Assembly: GCF_001293565.1 (NCBI RefSeq)
Contig: NZ_JXMU01000003.1
Coordinates: 124,001-188,000 of the forward strand
Source: Ahrensia marina
GTDB taxonomy: Bacteria; Pseudomonadota; Alphaproteobacteria; Rhizobiales; Rhizobiaceae
DNA length: 64,000 nt
Direction: 5' to 3'
Part shown: positions 17,620-27,337 of the stretch, piece after piece
Layout of the letters: every line of letters begins with the position of its first letter
Numbering within the stretch: position 1 is the first letter of the stretch
Notes under the pieces: model-generated
Seen by the model: the letters and a program-made list of their open reading frames with translations, nothing else
Databases searched by the model: none
What the model was told of the DNA's origin: nothing
Position numbers and translations under genes: made by a program

Positions 17620-19074
17620 ATGACTGAATTTGGTGATTTTTTTAAACAAGGTAACCTTATCGGCGGCCAGTGGACGGCGGTGGATGAGGATAAGTGTTTA
17701 ACCATCTACAACCCGGCAGATGGGTCTGTCATTGGAACGGTGCCAGACAATGGCGAGGAAGAAACAGCGAAAGCGATCTCTGCTGCGCAGGAGGCATTCC
17801 AGTCATTCAAACTGACAACAGCCAATGAGCGCGCGGGTATCTTGCGCAAGATGCATGATGTCATGCTCGAAAATCAGGAGCAATTGGCGCTTATTCTGAC
17901 AACCGAACAGGGCAAGCCCTTAGCGGAAGCAAAGGGGGAGATTGCGATAGGCGCAGCTTACCTTCTATGGTTTGCCGAAGAAGCAAGACGTGCCTATGGC
18001 ACGATCGTCCCGTCACCTTGGGCTGACAGACAGATTCAGGTGACCAAAGAGCCGGTGGGCGTTGTGGGTGCGATTACACCTTGGAATTTCCCATCTTCAA
18101 TGCTCGCGCGTAAGATCGGACCTGCCATCGCTGCCGGATGTACATCAGTTGTCAAACCAGCTTCGTTGACACCTTTTTCCGCTTTGGCTTGGGGTGTTAT
18201 TGCCGAAAAAGCAGGTTTGCCATCCGGCGTGATCAATATTGTTACGGGCAGTGCTTCAAAGATCGGTAAAGAGCTGACATGCAATCCAACCGTCCGCAAG
18301 ATTACATTTACCGGCTCAACAGAGGTTGGAAAAGTTCTGATGAAACAGGCCGCCGATACTGTCAAAAAAGTATCAATGGAACTCGGCGGAAATGCGCCGT
18401 TTATCGTCTTTGATGATGCCGATATCGACCGCGCTGTCGAGGGCGCGATGATGGCAAAATATCGTAATTCAGGTCAGACCTGCGTCTGTACAAACAGGTT
18501 CTTTGTTCAGGCAGCTATCTACGACGAATTTATTGAAAAGCTCGCTAAAGCGTCCGATGATTTAAAGGTTGGCGACGGTACGAAAGACGGCGTTCAGCAA
18601 GGCCCGTTGGTCGATGAATCTGCTGCTGAAAAAGTCGAAGAGCTTGTTGCTGATACGAAGCAAAACGGCGGACGCATCGTCACCGGCGGCGGACGTCACG
18701 CATTGGGCGGCACGTTTTTCCAACCCACCGTTATCGCGGATGTTACACCGAATATGCGCATAGCGAGTGAAGAAATATTTGGCCCTGTATCTGCCGTGAT
18801 AAAGTTTGAATCAGAAGATGAAGCCATTCAAATGGCCAATGATACGGATTTTGGTTTGGCAAGTTACTTCTACACGAAAGATTTGGCACGCACGCACCGC
18901 GTCATCCGCTCGCTCAAATATGGTCTGGTCGGCGTCAATGAGGGCATCATTACCACTGTTGAAGCACCGTTTGGCGGCATGAAGGAATCAGGCATCGGCA
19001 GCGAAGGCGGCGCGCAAGGTCTGGATGAATATCTCGATACCAAATATGCGTGTATCGGTGGGTTGCACGACTGA
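17620..19074 (+). CDS. NAD(P)-dependent aldehyde dehydrogenase, succinate-semialdehyde (GabD) type
   Basis: A 484-residue aldehyde dehydrogenase. Visible are the cofactor region GVVGAITPWNFPSSMLARKIG (~146-166), the glycine-rich FTGSTEVGKVL, the catalytic glutamate in MELGGNAPFIVFDDADID and the catalytic cysteine in GQTCVCTNRF. The sequence is closest in style to succinate-semialdehyde and 2-oxoglutarate-semialdehyde dehydrogenases. As last gene of the sugar-acid island it may oxidise the aldehyde released by the aldolase (such as glycolaldehyde or lactaldehyde) or a semialdehyde in a non-phosphorylating route. It converges on mmsA with a hairpin between the two. Confidence 0.88.
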   Translation: MTEFGDFFKQGNLIGGQWTAVDEDKCLTIYNPADGSVIGTVPDNGEEETAKAISAAQEAFQSFKLTTANERAGILRKMHDVMLENQEQLALILTTEQGKPLAEAKGEIAIGAAYLLWFAEEARRAYGTIVPSPWADRQIQVTKEPVGVVGAITPWNFPSSMLARKIGPAIAAGCTSVVKPASLTPFSALAWGVIAEKAGLPSGVINIVTGSASKIGKELTCNPTVRKITFTGSTEVGKVLMKQAADTVKKVSMELGGNAPFIVFDDADIDRAVEGAMMAKYRNSGQTCVCTNRFFVQAAIYDEFIEKLAKASDDLKVGDGTKDGVQQGPLVDESAAEKVEELVADTKQNGGRIVTGGGRHALGGTFFQPTVIADVTPNMRIASEEIFGPVSAVIKFESEDEAIQMANDTDFGLASYFYTKDLARTHRVIRSLKYGLVGVNEGIITTVEAPFGGMKESGIGSEGGAQGLDEYLDTKYACIGGLHD

Positions 19075-19090
19075 TTGAATGAATAAACCT

Positions 19091-19121
19091 TGGCCGCACC
19101 GTTAAATTGACGATGCGGCCA
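19091..19121. terminator. Hairpin between convergent aldehyde dehydrogenase genes
   Basis: TGGCCGCA (19091-19098) pairs with TGCGGCCA (19114-19121). An inner CGT/ACG pair extends it after one opposed position, which is C-A read on the plus strand but G-U on the minus strand, and the loop has 7 nt. T-runs on either side are weak. It probably ends transcripts from both sides, favouring mmsA. Confidence 0.5.
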
Positions 19122-19143
19122 TAAAGTTTGATCTCTGTTTTTC

Positions 19144-20640
19144 TTAACCCAGCGTTGGCATTTTAAATTCAGCATCCAGTGCTGTCGGCCAACGTGTTGT
19201 TGTGGTTTTTATGCGGGTATAGAACCGCACACCTTCCGCGCCATGCATGGCGTGATCCCCAAAGATAGACGCTTTCCAGCCGCCAAATGAGTGGAATGCC
19301 ATTGGCACCGGAATTGGCACGTTAACACCAACCATGCCGACTTCAATGTTCTGAGCAAAATTACGCGCAGCATCGCCATCACGTGTAAAGATTGCCGTAC
19401 CATTTGCATATTCATGGCTATGAATAAGGTCCACAGCATCGGCGAATGTATCTTTGCGTACAACCGAAAGAACCGGCCCGAAGATTTCATCGCGGTAAAC
19501 GGACATATCGCTGGTTACATTATCAAGCAGAGTGCCGCCGACATAATAGCCGTCTTCATAGCCTTGTTTGGTTTGCTTGAAACCGCGCCCGTCAACGACA
19601 AGGTTTGCGCCTGCTGCTTCCCCTTCATCAATATAGGATAGAACCTTTTCCTGATGCTGTTTTGTGACAAGCGGACCCATTTCGCTTTCTGAATCAAGGC
19701 CCGGACCAACCTGCAGTGCTTCGACTTTTGGTTTTAGCGCCGCAACGATTTTATCACCGGTGCCTTTGCCGACAGGGACAACAACGGAGATCGCCATGCA
19801 GCGTTCACCGGCCGAGCCGTAAGCTGCACCCATAATCGCATTGGCCGCCATATCCATATCGGCATCAGGCATAATGATAGCGTGGTTTTTAGCACCGCCC
19901 AGCGCCTGAACACGTTTGCCATTGGTAATGCCGGTTATGTAGATATGTTTTGCGATCGGGGTTGAACCTACAAATGAGATCGCCTTGACATCAGGGTGCT
20001 CAAGAATTGCGTCTACGACTTCTTTATCACCTTGAACAACATTGAAAACGCCGTCAGGCAGACCGGCTTCAGTGAGCCATTGAGCAATAAGCAAGGACGC
20101 GGAAGGATCGCGTTCCGAAGGTTTCAAAATAAAGGTGTTGCCGCAGGCAAGGGCCACGGGGAACATCCACATCGGCACCATGGCCGGAAAGTTAAACGGT
20201 GTAATACCGGCGACGACACCTAGCGCCTGCCGCGTGTTGTAGCTGTCAACACCGGTGCCGACATTCTCGGAAAAATCACCCTTTAGAAGCGTGGGGGCGG
20301 CGGTCGCAAATTCGACGACTTCCAGGCCGCGTGTGACTTCGCCTTTGGCATCATCGAAGGTTTTGCCATGTTCTGTCGTAATCGCTTCGGCCAGTTCATC
20401 CATTCGCTCCCATAAAATATTCTTGAAACGGTCGAGGATGCGTGCACGGCGTAGCGCCGGCATGTTTGACCAGGCCGGAAATTCACGTTTTGCCGCGGCG
20501 ACAGCAGTATCCAAGTCCTGCGCGGTGCCGAGCGTTACCTGTGAGGTGCTTTGGCCCGTTGCAGGGTTGAACACAGGTTGGTTGCGCTCTGACGTTCCTG
20601 TAAATGATTTTCCATCAATGTAATGCGAAATCGTTTTCAT
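19144..20640 (-). CDS. mmsA: CoA-acylating methylmalonate-semialdehyde dehydrogenase
   Basis: A 498-residue enzyme that converts methylmalonate semialdehyde (from valine) or malonate semialdehyde (from beta-alanine or inositol) to propionyl-CoA or acetyl-CoA with NAD. The family opening ISHYIDGKSFTGTSERNQPV, the segment GVVAGITPFNFPAMVPMWMF, QALGGAKNHAIIMPDADMD and the catalytic cysteine in GSAGERCMAIS are clear. The open frame extends 44 codons upstream, but ATG at 20640 has an AAAGGAG ribosome site and matches the family start. The propionyl-CoA it makes could feed the pcc-mcm operon at 34-41 kb. A LysR gene is divergent with two palindromes between. Confidence 0.93.
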   Translation of the reverse strand: MKTISHYIDGKSFTGTSERNQPVFNPATGQSTSQVTLGTAQDLDTAVAAAKREFPAWSNMPALRRARILDRFKNILWERMDELAEAITTEHGKTFDDAKGEVTRGLEVVEFATAAPTLLKGDFSENVGTGVDSYNTRQALGVVAGITPFNFPAMVPMWMFPVALACGNTFILKPSERDPSASLLIAQWLTEAGLPDGVFNVVQGDKEVVDAILEHPDVKAISFVGSTPIAKHIYITGITNGKRVQALGGAKNHAIIMPDADMDMAANAIMGAAYGSAGERCMAISVVVPVGKGTGDKIVAALKPKVEALQVGPGLDSESEMGPLVTKQHQEKVLSYIDEGEAAGANLVVDGRGFKQTKQGYEDGYYVGGTLLDNVTSDMSVYRDEIFGPVLSVVRKDTFADAVDLIHSHEYANGTAIFTRDGDAARNFAQNIEVGMVGVNVPIPVPMAFHSFGGWKASIFGDHAMHGAEGVRFYTRIKTTTTRWPTALDAEFKMPTLG

Positions 20641-20687
20641 GAATCTTTCTCCTTTGAAGCGAATATTGCATGTGGAAAAACTCATTG

Positions 20688-20728
20688 AAATTTGATAATA
20701 ATCAAATTTGTTATGCAAAAACGCATAA
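20688..20728. promoter_or_regulatory. Two palindromes in the mmsA/lysR divergent region
   Basis: AAATTTGAT (20688-20696) and ATCAAATTT (20701-20709) form a perfect 9-bp inverted repeat with a 4-nt spacer, fitting the T-N11-A rule of LysR boxes. Two bases on, TTATGC (20711-20716) and GCATAA (20723-20728) form a second, shorter inverted repeat. Together they lie between the start of mmsA and that of the LysR gene, as expected for a recognition site and a self-regulatory site. Confidence 0.6.
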
Positions 20729-20738
20729 AGAGTGATGA

Positions 20739-21632
20739 ATGAATTGGGATGACGGCCGTTTATTTTTGGCAATTGCCAGAGCGGAGCAGATGCTTGCCGC
20801 TTCGAAAGCGCTTGGGATCAATCAGGCCACGTTAAGCCGGCGTATGGCTGGTTTTGAAAAGTCGCTCGGCGTTAGCCTTCTAATCCGGAGAACCAATGGC
20901 TGCCAGTTAACCCCTGAAGGCGAGAAACTTTTGCGCGCGCTTGAGATCGTTGAAGCTGGCTATCTGCAAGCGCAGGCGGAGTTGAAAGTTGATTCTCCTC
21001 AGGTTTCGGGGACATTGCGTATTGGTACACCGGACGGGTTTGGTGTGTCTTTTTTAGCGCCACGTATAGATGGGCTGATCCGTAATCACCCGCAACTCAA
21101 TGTCCAGCTGGTTCCGGTCCCGCGCATGTTTTCGCTTTCGCAGCGTGAGGCGGATATTGCCATTGTTATCGGGCAGCCCAAAACAGGCAGGCTGATCGCA
21201 CAGAAACTGACTGATTATTCGCTTAGCCTTTACGCAAGTGCGGATTATCTGAGTGCGTATTCGATGCCTGAAAATCAGGCCGATTTATCAAACCACCGCC
21301 TGATCGGTTATGTTTCGGATTTGGTTTACTCGCCTGAGTTGGCATTTGAGACGGAATTTTTCAGTAAATGGAAATCGTCTTTGGAAATATCAAGCGCTAC
21401 CGGACAGATGGAGGCTGTCAGGGCAGGGGCCGGTATCGGTATTTTGCACGACTATCTGGCTGCCGGTAATGACAGTTTGATTCCTGTTTTGCCTGAATTG
21501 CGCGTCACGCGCTCTTATTGGATGGCCCATCATGAAGACCTGCACGGTATCGCGCGGATTAAAGCCGGTACAGATTTTTTAAGAAGCCAGATCGAGCGAA
21601 GTGCAATACCGTTTGAACGTCCTATAAACTAG
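20739..21632 (+). CDS. LysR-family transcriptional regulator
   Basis: A 297-residue regulator with an N-terminal winged helix-turn-helix (residues ~5-62, [20 protein letters not shown]) and a C-terminal periplasmic-binding-like effector domain beginning at about residue 92 ([20 protein letters not shown]). It starts [18 protein letters not shown], typical of the subgroup that controls a divergent gene; the target here is most likely mmsA. Its stop overlaps the convergent fumC stop by four bases. The effector is unknown; a valine-pathway intermediate would be logical. Confidence 0.9.
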   Translation: MNWDDGRLFLAIARAEQMLAASKALGINQATLSRRMAGFEKSLGVSLLIRRTNGCQLTPEGEKLLRALEIVEAGYLQAQAELKVDSPQVSGTLRIGTPDGFGVSFLAPRIDGLIRNHPQLNVQLVPVPRMFSLSQREADIAIVIGQPKTGRLIAQKLTDYSLSLYASADYLSAYSMPENQADLSNHRLIGYVSDLVYSPELAFETEFFSKWKSSLEISSATGQMEAVRAGAGIGILHDYLAAGNDSLIPVLPELRVTRSYWMAHHEDLHGIARIKAGTDFLRSQIERSAIPFERPIN

Positions 21633-23029
21633 TTGGATGACGGCTTTGTCATTTCTTCAGGCTTTACCAAAGCATCGAACTCTTCTGCTGTGACATAGCC
21701 CAATCGTATGGCTTCTTCTTTTAAAGTCGTGCCATTTTTGTGGGCGTTTTTTGCAACCTCAGTGGCATTGTCATAACCGATTTTTGGCGCAAGTGCCGTG
21801 ACGAGCATGAGCGAGCGTTCCATCAGGTTCTGAATGTTGTCGCGGTTTGGTTCAATGCCAACGACACAGCGGTCTGTGAAGCTTCGCGCGGCATCTGCCA
21901 GCAAAGCAATAGATTGCATCATCGTATTGGCCATAAGCGGCTTGTAAACATTAAGTTCAAAATGCCCCTGACTACCGGCAAAAGACATTGTTGCATTGTT
22001 GCCGTGAATTTGCGCGCACACCATCGTTAAGGCTTCGCATTGTGTGGGATTGACCTTTCCCGGCATAATGGAGGACCCGGGCTCGTTTTCCGGCAAGGAT
22101 AGCTCACCCAGTCCTGAGCGCGGGCCAGAACCTAAAAAACGGATATCATTGGCGATCTTGAACAGTGACATTGCCACACTGTTGAGCGCCCCATGTGTAA
22201 AAACATAGGCGTCATGCGCAGCCAAAGCCTCAAATTTATTGGCAGCGGTCTTAAAGGGAAGGCCGGTAATATTGGCAATTTCCTTGGCAAATCCTTCTGC
22301 AAAACCTTCAACCGTGTTGAGCCCTGTGCCGACAGCTGTGCCGCCTTGTGCCAGTTCATAAAGGCCGTCCAATGTTCGCTTGACGCGTTCAATACCGGCT
22401 TTAACCTGCGCGGCATAACCACTAAACTCCTGACCAAGCGTAAGCGGCGTTGCGTCCTGCGTATGTGTGCGGCCGATTTTGACAATATCAGCCCATATTT
22501 CAGACTTTGCTTGCAGCGCTGAATGCAAATGCGTAAGGGCCGGTATAAGTGTGCGGTCAATTTCACGGACAGCCGCGATATGCATTGCCGTCGGAAAAGT
22601 ATCGTTTGACGACTGACTCATATTGCAATGATCGTTGGGATGAACCGGATCTTTGGAGCCGATTTTACCGCCCAGAAGTTCAATCGCACGGTTGGAAATC
22701 ACTTCATTGGCATTCATATTGGTTTGTGTGCCGGAGCCGGTTTGCCAGACAACCAGCGGAAAATGATCATCCAGCACACCGTCAATAACTTCGCCCGAAG
22801 CTTTTACAATTGCATTGGCTATCTTGGGATCAAGCTTACCCTGCACGGCGTTCACACGGGCTGCTGCCTGTTTGATAATGCCCAGAGCATGAATGACCGG
22901 GCGCGGCATTTTTTCCGTACCGATAGGAAAATTATGCAATGAGCGCGCCGTTTGGGCACCGTAATATTTATAATGCGGTATTTCTAAAGAGCCAAAAGAG
23001 TCTGATTCAGTGCGGGTCTCTTTTTGCAT
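21629..23029 (-). CDS. fumC: Class II fumarate hydratase
   Basis: The 466-residue enzyme interconverts fumarate and malate in the TCA cycle without an iron-sulfur cluster. The lyase-superfamily signature [17 protein letters not shown] carries the catalytic serine loop. Other conserved parts are [39 protein letters not shown] and [20 protein letters not shown]. The length matches the E. coli homologue (467). ATG is preceded by a GAGGAG ribosome site. It seems to be transcribed alone, with ilvD 161 bases upstream on the same strand. Confidence 0.96.
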   Translation of the reverse strand: MQKETRTESDSFGSLEIPHYKYYGAQTARSLHNFPIGTEKMPRPVIHALGIIKQAAARVNAVQGKLDPKIANAIVKASGEVIDGVLDDHFPLVVWQTGSGTQTNMNANEVISNRAIELLGGKIGSKDPVHPNDHCNMSQSSNDTFPTAMHIAAVREIDRTLIPALTHLHSALQAKSEIWADIVKIGRTHTQDATPLTLGQEFSGYAAQVKAGIERVKRTLDGLYELAQGGTAVGTGLNTVEGFAEGFAKEIANITGLPFKTAANKFEALAAHDAYVFTHGALNSVAMSLFKIANDIRFLGSGPRSGLGELSLPENEPGSSIMPGKVNPTQCEALTMVCAQIHGNNATMSFAGSQGHFELNVYKPLMANTMMQSIALLADAARSFTDRCVVGIEPNRDNIQNLMERSLMLVTALAPKIGYDNATEVAKNAHKNGTTLKEEAIRLGYVTAEEFDALVKPEEMTKPSSN

Positions 23030-23126
23030 TGCGATCTCCTCTGCGTCATTAGCGTTCAGCCTAACAGAAGCAATGTGGCAGGTCAGAGATATTTTAGAGC
23101 TTCGCCGGTAGGCTCAATAAAGACTC

Positions 23127-23142
23127 TGCCCCGAACGGGGCA
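23127..23142 (-). terminator. Weak terminator-like hairpin after ilvD
   Basis: TGCCCC and GGGGCA form a 6-bp GC-rich stem with a 4-nt loop, 49 bases downstream of the ilvD stop on the minus strand. The following bases (GAGTCTTTATT) are only moderately T-rich, so it may be a weak terminator before fumC. Confidence 0.4.
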
Positions 23143-23190
23143 AAGCCTGCATAGTGTGAGAGCATAAAAATGCTGAATGAAACGCCCGTT

Positions 23191-25020
23191 TTAGACCTGG
23201 CGTACAGCGCCCTTGGCGGCGGACGTTGTTAAAGCAGCATAGGCTTTTAGCGCCGTTGTGATCTTGCGTCTGCGTTGTTTGGCCGGCTGCCAGCCTTCTT
23301 TTTCACGCGCGATACGTCTTTCGGCAAGAACGGCATCGTCAACGGCAAGGTTGATTGTTCTGTTCGGAATATCAATTTCGATCAGGTCGCCTTGCTCGAC
23401 AAGACCAATCAAACCACCTTCCGCCGCCTCAGGTGAAACATGTCCGATCGACAGACCTGATGAACCACCGGAGAAACGTCCGTCAGTGACAAGCGCACAT
23501 GCTTTTCCAAGACCCTTCGATTTAAGGTAGGATGTCGGATACAGCATTTCCTGCATACCAGGGCCACCGCGCGGTCCTTCATAACGGATCAGCACAACTT
23601 CACCCTCTTTGACCTTGCCGGTCAAAATGCCGGAGACGGAATCGTCCTGACTTTCAAAAATATGGGCAGGGCCGGAGAATTTCAAAATTGATTCATCCAC
23701 ACCGGCTGTTTTCACGATACAGCCTTCTTCGGCAAGGTTGCCAAACAGAACGGCAAGACCACCATCTTGTGAGAATGCATGCTCTGCATCGCGAATAACG
23801 CCTTCTTCGCGATCTGTATCAAGTTCGGTATAGCGCCGTGACTGGGAAAACGCGGTTTGCGATGGAACACCGCCCGGTGCGGCGCGGTAGAATTCATCAA
23901 CGCGCGCATCCTTGTTGCGCATCACATCCCACTGATCAAGCGCTTCCGCCAGACTGGTGGAATGAACAGAGCCGACAGACGTATCAAGCAAACCTGCGCG
24001 GTCAAGCTCACCCAGAATTGACATGATACCGCCTGCGCGGTGCACGTCTTCCATGTGAACATCGGCCTTAGCCGGTGCGACCTTGCACAATACCGGAACC
24101 TTGCGGGATAACGCATCAATATCCGACATTTTAAAGTCGACTTCGCCTTCATGGGCGGCGGCAAGCAAGTGAAGCACGGTATTGGTTGAGCCACCCATCG
24201 CAATGTCGAGCGTCATCGCATTTTGAAACGCTTCAAACGTCGCGATGTTGCGCGGAAGAACCTGCTCTTCATCGTTTTCATAGTAGCGGCGTGCAAGTTC
24301 AACCACAAGGCGGCCTGCCTCAAGGAACAAACGTTCACGGTCGGCGTGGGTTGCCAGTGTTGAACCATTGCCGGGCAAGGACAGACCGAGCGCTTCTGTC
24401 AGACAGTTCATGGAGTTCGCTGTGAACATACCGGAGCAGGAGCCGCATGTCGGGCAGGCAGAACGTTCAATTCTGTCCAGATCCTCCTGCGAAACATTAT
24501 CATCGGCCGCTGCAACCATTGCATCAACAAGGTCAAGCGCATGTTCATCTTCACCAAGCACAACCTTACCGGCTTCCATCGGCCCGCCGGAAACAAACAC
24601 GACAGGGATGTTCAGGCGCAATGCCGCCATAAGCATACCGGGTGTGATCTTGTCACAGTTGGAAATACACACCATCGCATCGGCACAATGGCCATTGACC
24701 ATATATTCGATGGAATCAGCGATAATTTCGCGTGAAGGCAGCGAATAAAGCATGCCGTCATGCCCCATCGCGATGCCGTCATCGACAGCAATCGTGTTAA
24801 ACTCTTTTGCAACGCCGCCGGCTTTTTCAACTTCGCGGGCGACCAATTGACCAAGGTCTTTCAAATGGACATGGCCGGGCACAAACTGTGTAAAGGAATT
24901 GCAGATGGCGATGATCGGTTTGCCGAAATCGTCATCTCCCATACCGGTTGCGCGCCATAAAGCACGCGCTCCGGCCATATTGCGGCCATGCGTGGACGTT
25001 CTCGATTTGTAAGCGGGCAT
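23191..25020 (-). CDS. ilvD: Dihydroxy-acid dehydratase
   Basis: A 609-residue Fe-S enzyme for the third common step of isoleucine and valine synthesis (2,3-dihydroxy acid to 2-keto acid). The start [20 protein letters not shown] is the standard IlvD N-terminus and has an AAGGAG ribosome site; an in-frame extension upstream was dropped. Cluster cysteines lie in [10 protein letters not shown] and [19 protein letters not shown], and the C-terminus has [21 protein letters not shown]. It is clearly distinct from the sugar-acid dehydratase at 10671, showing that the two branches of the family coexist here. Confidence 0.96.
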   Translation of the reverse strand: MPAYKSRTSTHGRNMAGARALWRATGMGDDDFGKPIIAICNSFTQFVPGHVHLKDLGQLVAREVEKAGGVAKEFNTIAVDDGIAMGHDGMLYSLPSREIIADSIEYMVNGHCADAMVCISNCDKITPGMLMAALRLNIPVVFVSGGPMEAGKVVLGEDEHALDLVDAMVAAADDNVSQEDLDRIERSACPTCGSCSGMFTANSMNCLTEALGLSLPGNGSTLATHADRERLFLEAGRLVVELARRYYENDEEQVLPRNIATFEAFQNAMTLDIAMGGSTNTVLHLLAAAHEGEVDFKMSDIDALSRKVPVLCKVAPAKADVHMEDVHRAGGIMSILGELDRAGLLDTSVGSVHSTSLAEALDQWDVMRNKDARVDEFYRAAPGGVPSQTAFSQSRRYTELDTDREEGVIRDAEHAFSQDGGLAVLFGNLAEEGCIVKTAGVDESILKFSGPAHIFESQDDSVSGILTGKVKEGEVVLIRYEGPRGGPGMQEMLYPTSYLKSKGLGKACALVTDGRFSGGSSGLSIGHVSPEAAEGGLIGLVEQGDLIEIDIPNRTINLAVDDAVLAERRIAREKEGWQPAKQRRRKITTALKAYAALTTSAAKGAVRQV

Positions 25021-25166
25021 TTTGTATCTCCTTATTACAAAGACAAAAACCACAAGGCAAAGTTCAGCACAAGGCAGGTTTTGCTTACAAGTGTTCGATC
25101 ACCAGCAAGTGTTCACATGATGGCACGGTGCTGGATGTCATTGCATAAGGTGTGCCGCAAAGGCAA

Positions 25167-26051
25167 TTACCCCATACGTTCTGACGCGTAAGCACCCGGA
25201 CTTGCCGGGAATACAATAACACGGTTTCCGCTTAAACATGTACGGTGCTGCACATGCGCATGGATTGCCCGTGATAGCACCTGACATTCAACGTCGCGTC
25301 CGATCGCCACATAATCCGATGCGCTCTGTGCATGCGTTACCCGTGCCGTATCCTGCTCGATAATCGGGCCTTCATCCAGATCAGCCGTGACATAGTGCGC
25401 TGTAGCACCAATAAGTTTCACACCGCGCTGAAACGCCTGCTTGTAAGGGTTTGCACCTTTAAAGCTTGGCAGGAAAGAATGATGGATATTGATAATCCTG
25501 CCTGACATTTTCTGACAAAGCGCATCTGAAAGCACTTGCATATAGCGGGCAAGAACTACCAGTTCAGCACCGGTCGTTTCAACCAGCTTCATTAACTCGC
25601 CTTCGGCTGCTTCCTTATTGCCATCCTTTATGGCGATGTGATGGAACGGCAGATCATTATCCATGACCAGTTTTTCATAATCACGGTGATTGGATACAAC
25701 CGCTACAATATCAATTGGCAAAGCGCCGATACGCCAGCGGTACAAAATATCATTGAGACAATGACCAAAGCGGGAGACCATTATGATCGTTTTGACTTTG
25801 TTGGCCGGATCAAAAAACTCGAATTCGAGACCGTGTTTTTGCGCAACTGCTTCAAAAGCCTGACGAAGCTCATCAAGCTTTGCACCGGTTTCCGGCACAA
25901 ATGAGGTGCGCATAAAAAATGCCTGATTGGCCAGATCATCAAATTGGGCGCTATCGACGATATTGCAGCCCATATCGGCCAGAAAGCCGGCAATTGCAGC
26001 AACAATACCGCGTTTACTCTCGCAGCGTACCGTCAAAATCAGATTGTTCAT
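25167..26051 (-). CDS. purU: Formyltetrahydrofolate deformylase
   Basis: A 294-residue protein with an N-terminal ACT domain (LILTVRCESKRGIVAAIAGF) and a C-terminal formyl-transferase fold. The catalytic segment INIHHSFLPSFKGANPYKQA and the following TAHYVTADLDEGPIIEQD contain the conserved Asn-His-Asp triad. It hydrolyses 10-formyl-THF to formate and THF, balancing one-carbon pools. It lies upstream of ilvD on the same strand with a 146-base gap, so co-transcription is uncertain. Confidence 0.95.
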   Translation of the reverse strand: MNNLILTVRCESKRGIVAAIAGFLADMGCNIVDSAQFDDLANQAFFMRTSFVPETGAKLDELRQAFEAVAQKHGLEFEFFDPANKVKTIIMVSRFGHCLNDILYRWRIGALPIDIVAVVSNHRDYEKLVMDNDLPFHHIAIKDGNKEAAEGELMKLVETTGAELVVLARYMQVLSDALCQKMSGRIINIHHSFLPSFKGANPYKQAFQRGVKLIGATAHYVTADLDEGPIIEQDTARVTHAQSASDYVAIGRDVECQVLSRAIHAHVQHRTCLSGNRVIVFPASPGAYASERMG

Positions 26052-26371
26052 GAAAGGTCACCCCGGTTATGGCGCATGGACAACGCGGCGGTTGTCTCGT
26101 TTTGGAATCAGCAAGGCCTGTTTACCGCTTGGGAGTTCAGTTTCAAGCGTTATGTCAGGTCTTCAGTGCCTGTTCATCCCAGTAAAACGCAATGAGCGAT
26201 AGGGCCATTTTCTTCAACTATGGGTGTGCAGTTGTGCCAGTTTACACATTCGTGGAGATGTGACGCATCGCAAAGTGTCGCAAGGGAGCGCACCTTATGA
26301 GGCATTGAATGGTAGAAGGAAATCGCGGCACCACTTGATAAATGCTGTCAGCACGTGGTGCCGCGATTATT
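26052..26371. other. Intergenic region between dppF and purU
   Basis: These 320 bases hold the purU promoter side and, at the other end, a strong hairpin after dppF (annotated separately). I see no convincing coding sequence, riboswitch or repeat in the middle. Confidence 0.6.
26321..26368 (-). terminator. Terminator-like hairpin after the dpp operon
   Basis: AATCGCGGCACCAC (26321-26334) and GTGGTGCCGCGATT (26355-26368) form a perfect 14-bp inverted repeat with a 20-nt loop. It begins four bases past the dppF stop on the minus strand and is followed by TTCCTTCT, a modest pyrimidine tail. It probably ends or protects the dpp transcript. Confidence 0.6.
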
Positions 26372-27337
26372 CTATTCAGTATAAAGGTGACAAGCGACCT
26401 TGCGATTGTTGGAGCCTTCCAAAAGCGGCACTTTATCAGCACAAGGCTCGAACACTTTCGGGCAGCGCGGATGAAACGTACAGCCCGAAGGCGGGTTGAT
26501 CGGTGAGGGTAGTTCACCTTTCAGCACTTCGCGGTTTTTTTCCCGTGTCGGATCCGGAATCGGTGTCGCGGATAGCAGCGCTCTTGTATAAGGATGGCGC
26601 GGTTCGCTAAATAGCTCGTCACGCGATGCTTTTTCCACCGGCTTGCCCAGATACATCACCATCACATCGTCAGCAATGTGCTTCACCACAGACAAATCGT
26701 GCGAGATGAAGAGATAAGCAAGATTGAGCTTCTCTTGTAACTCGCTCAATACGTTGAGCACCTGCGCCTGAATGGACACATCAAGCGCTGATACCGGTTC
26801 ATCAAGCACCAAGATTTCTGGATCGAGCATCAAGGCGCGTGCAATAGCGATTCGTTGGCGCTGTCCGCCGGAAAACATGTGCGGATAACGGTCATAGTGC
26901 TCCGGACGAAGGCCCACGGCCGCCATCATATCTTTGGCACGGTCGCGCTTTTCCGCTTTTGGCAAATCTGTATTCATTGATAGCGGCTCTGTGAGCGCAT
27001 CACCAATCTGCTGGCGCGGATTGAGCGAACCATAAGGGTTCTGGAACACAATCTGTACCTTCGGCCGCAGCGCTTTGCGCGCCTCCACAGAGGCACCGGC
27101 AAGCTCGGTATCCTTGATTTGGAGTGAACCGTCGGTTGGTTCTTCAATCATGGTGACCAGGCGGGCGAGTGTGGATTTTCCGCAACCGGATTCACCAACG
27201 ACAGCCAGCGTTTTGTTTCGTTCCAGATCGAAGGAAACGCCATCAAGCGCTTTGACAGTGTTGGAGGGCTTTAAAAGGCCGCCGCCGACACTGTAGTGTT
27301 TTTTCAAGTCGCGTGCGCGTAAAACAATATCACTCAT
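26372..27337 (-). CDS. dppF: Dipeptide ABC transporter ATP-binding protein
   Basis: A 321-residue ATPase with Walker A (GESGCGKSTLARL, about 53-65), the ABC signature MFSGGQRQRIAIARAL, Walker B (PEILVLDEPVSALD) and the C-terminal oligopeptide/dipeptide domain with the three-cysteine motif around GCTFHPRCPKVFEPC. The start was set at ATG 27337 because it overlaps the dppD stop as ATGA; a GTG one codon earlier is possible. It works with DppD to power import through DppBC. Confidence 0.94.
   Translation of the reverse strand: MSDIVLRARDLKKHYSVGGGLLKPSNTVKALDGVSFDLERNKTLAVVGESGCGKSTLARLVTMIEEPTDGSLQIKDTELAGASVEARKALRPKVQIVFQNPYGSLNPRQQIGDALTEPLSMNTDLPKAEKRDRAKDMMAAVGLRPEHYDRYPHMFSGGQRQRIAIARALMLDPEILVLDEPVSALDVSIQAQVLNVLSELQEKLNLAYLFISHDLSVVKHIADDVMVMYLGKPVEKASRDELFSEPRHPYTRALLSATPIPDPTREKNREVLKGELPSPINPPSGCTFHPRCPKVFEPCADKVPLLEGSNNRKVACHLYTE

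Noticed and set aside
10671-25020. Two IlvD-like genes as a recent duplication
   Set aside because: They belong to different branches of the family (sugar-acid type and branched-chain type), with different N-termini and cysteine motifs.
26072-26320. Short open frames in the dppF-purU gap
   Set aside because: They lack ribosome sites and any recognisable family pattern, and overlap each other in several frames.
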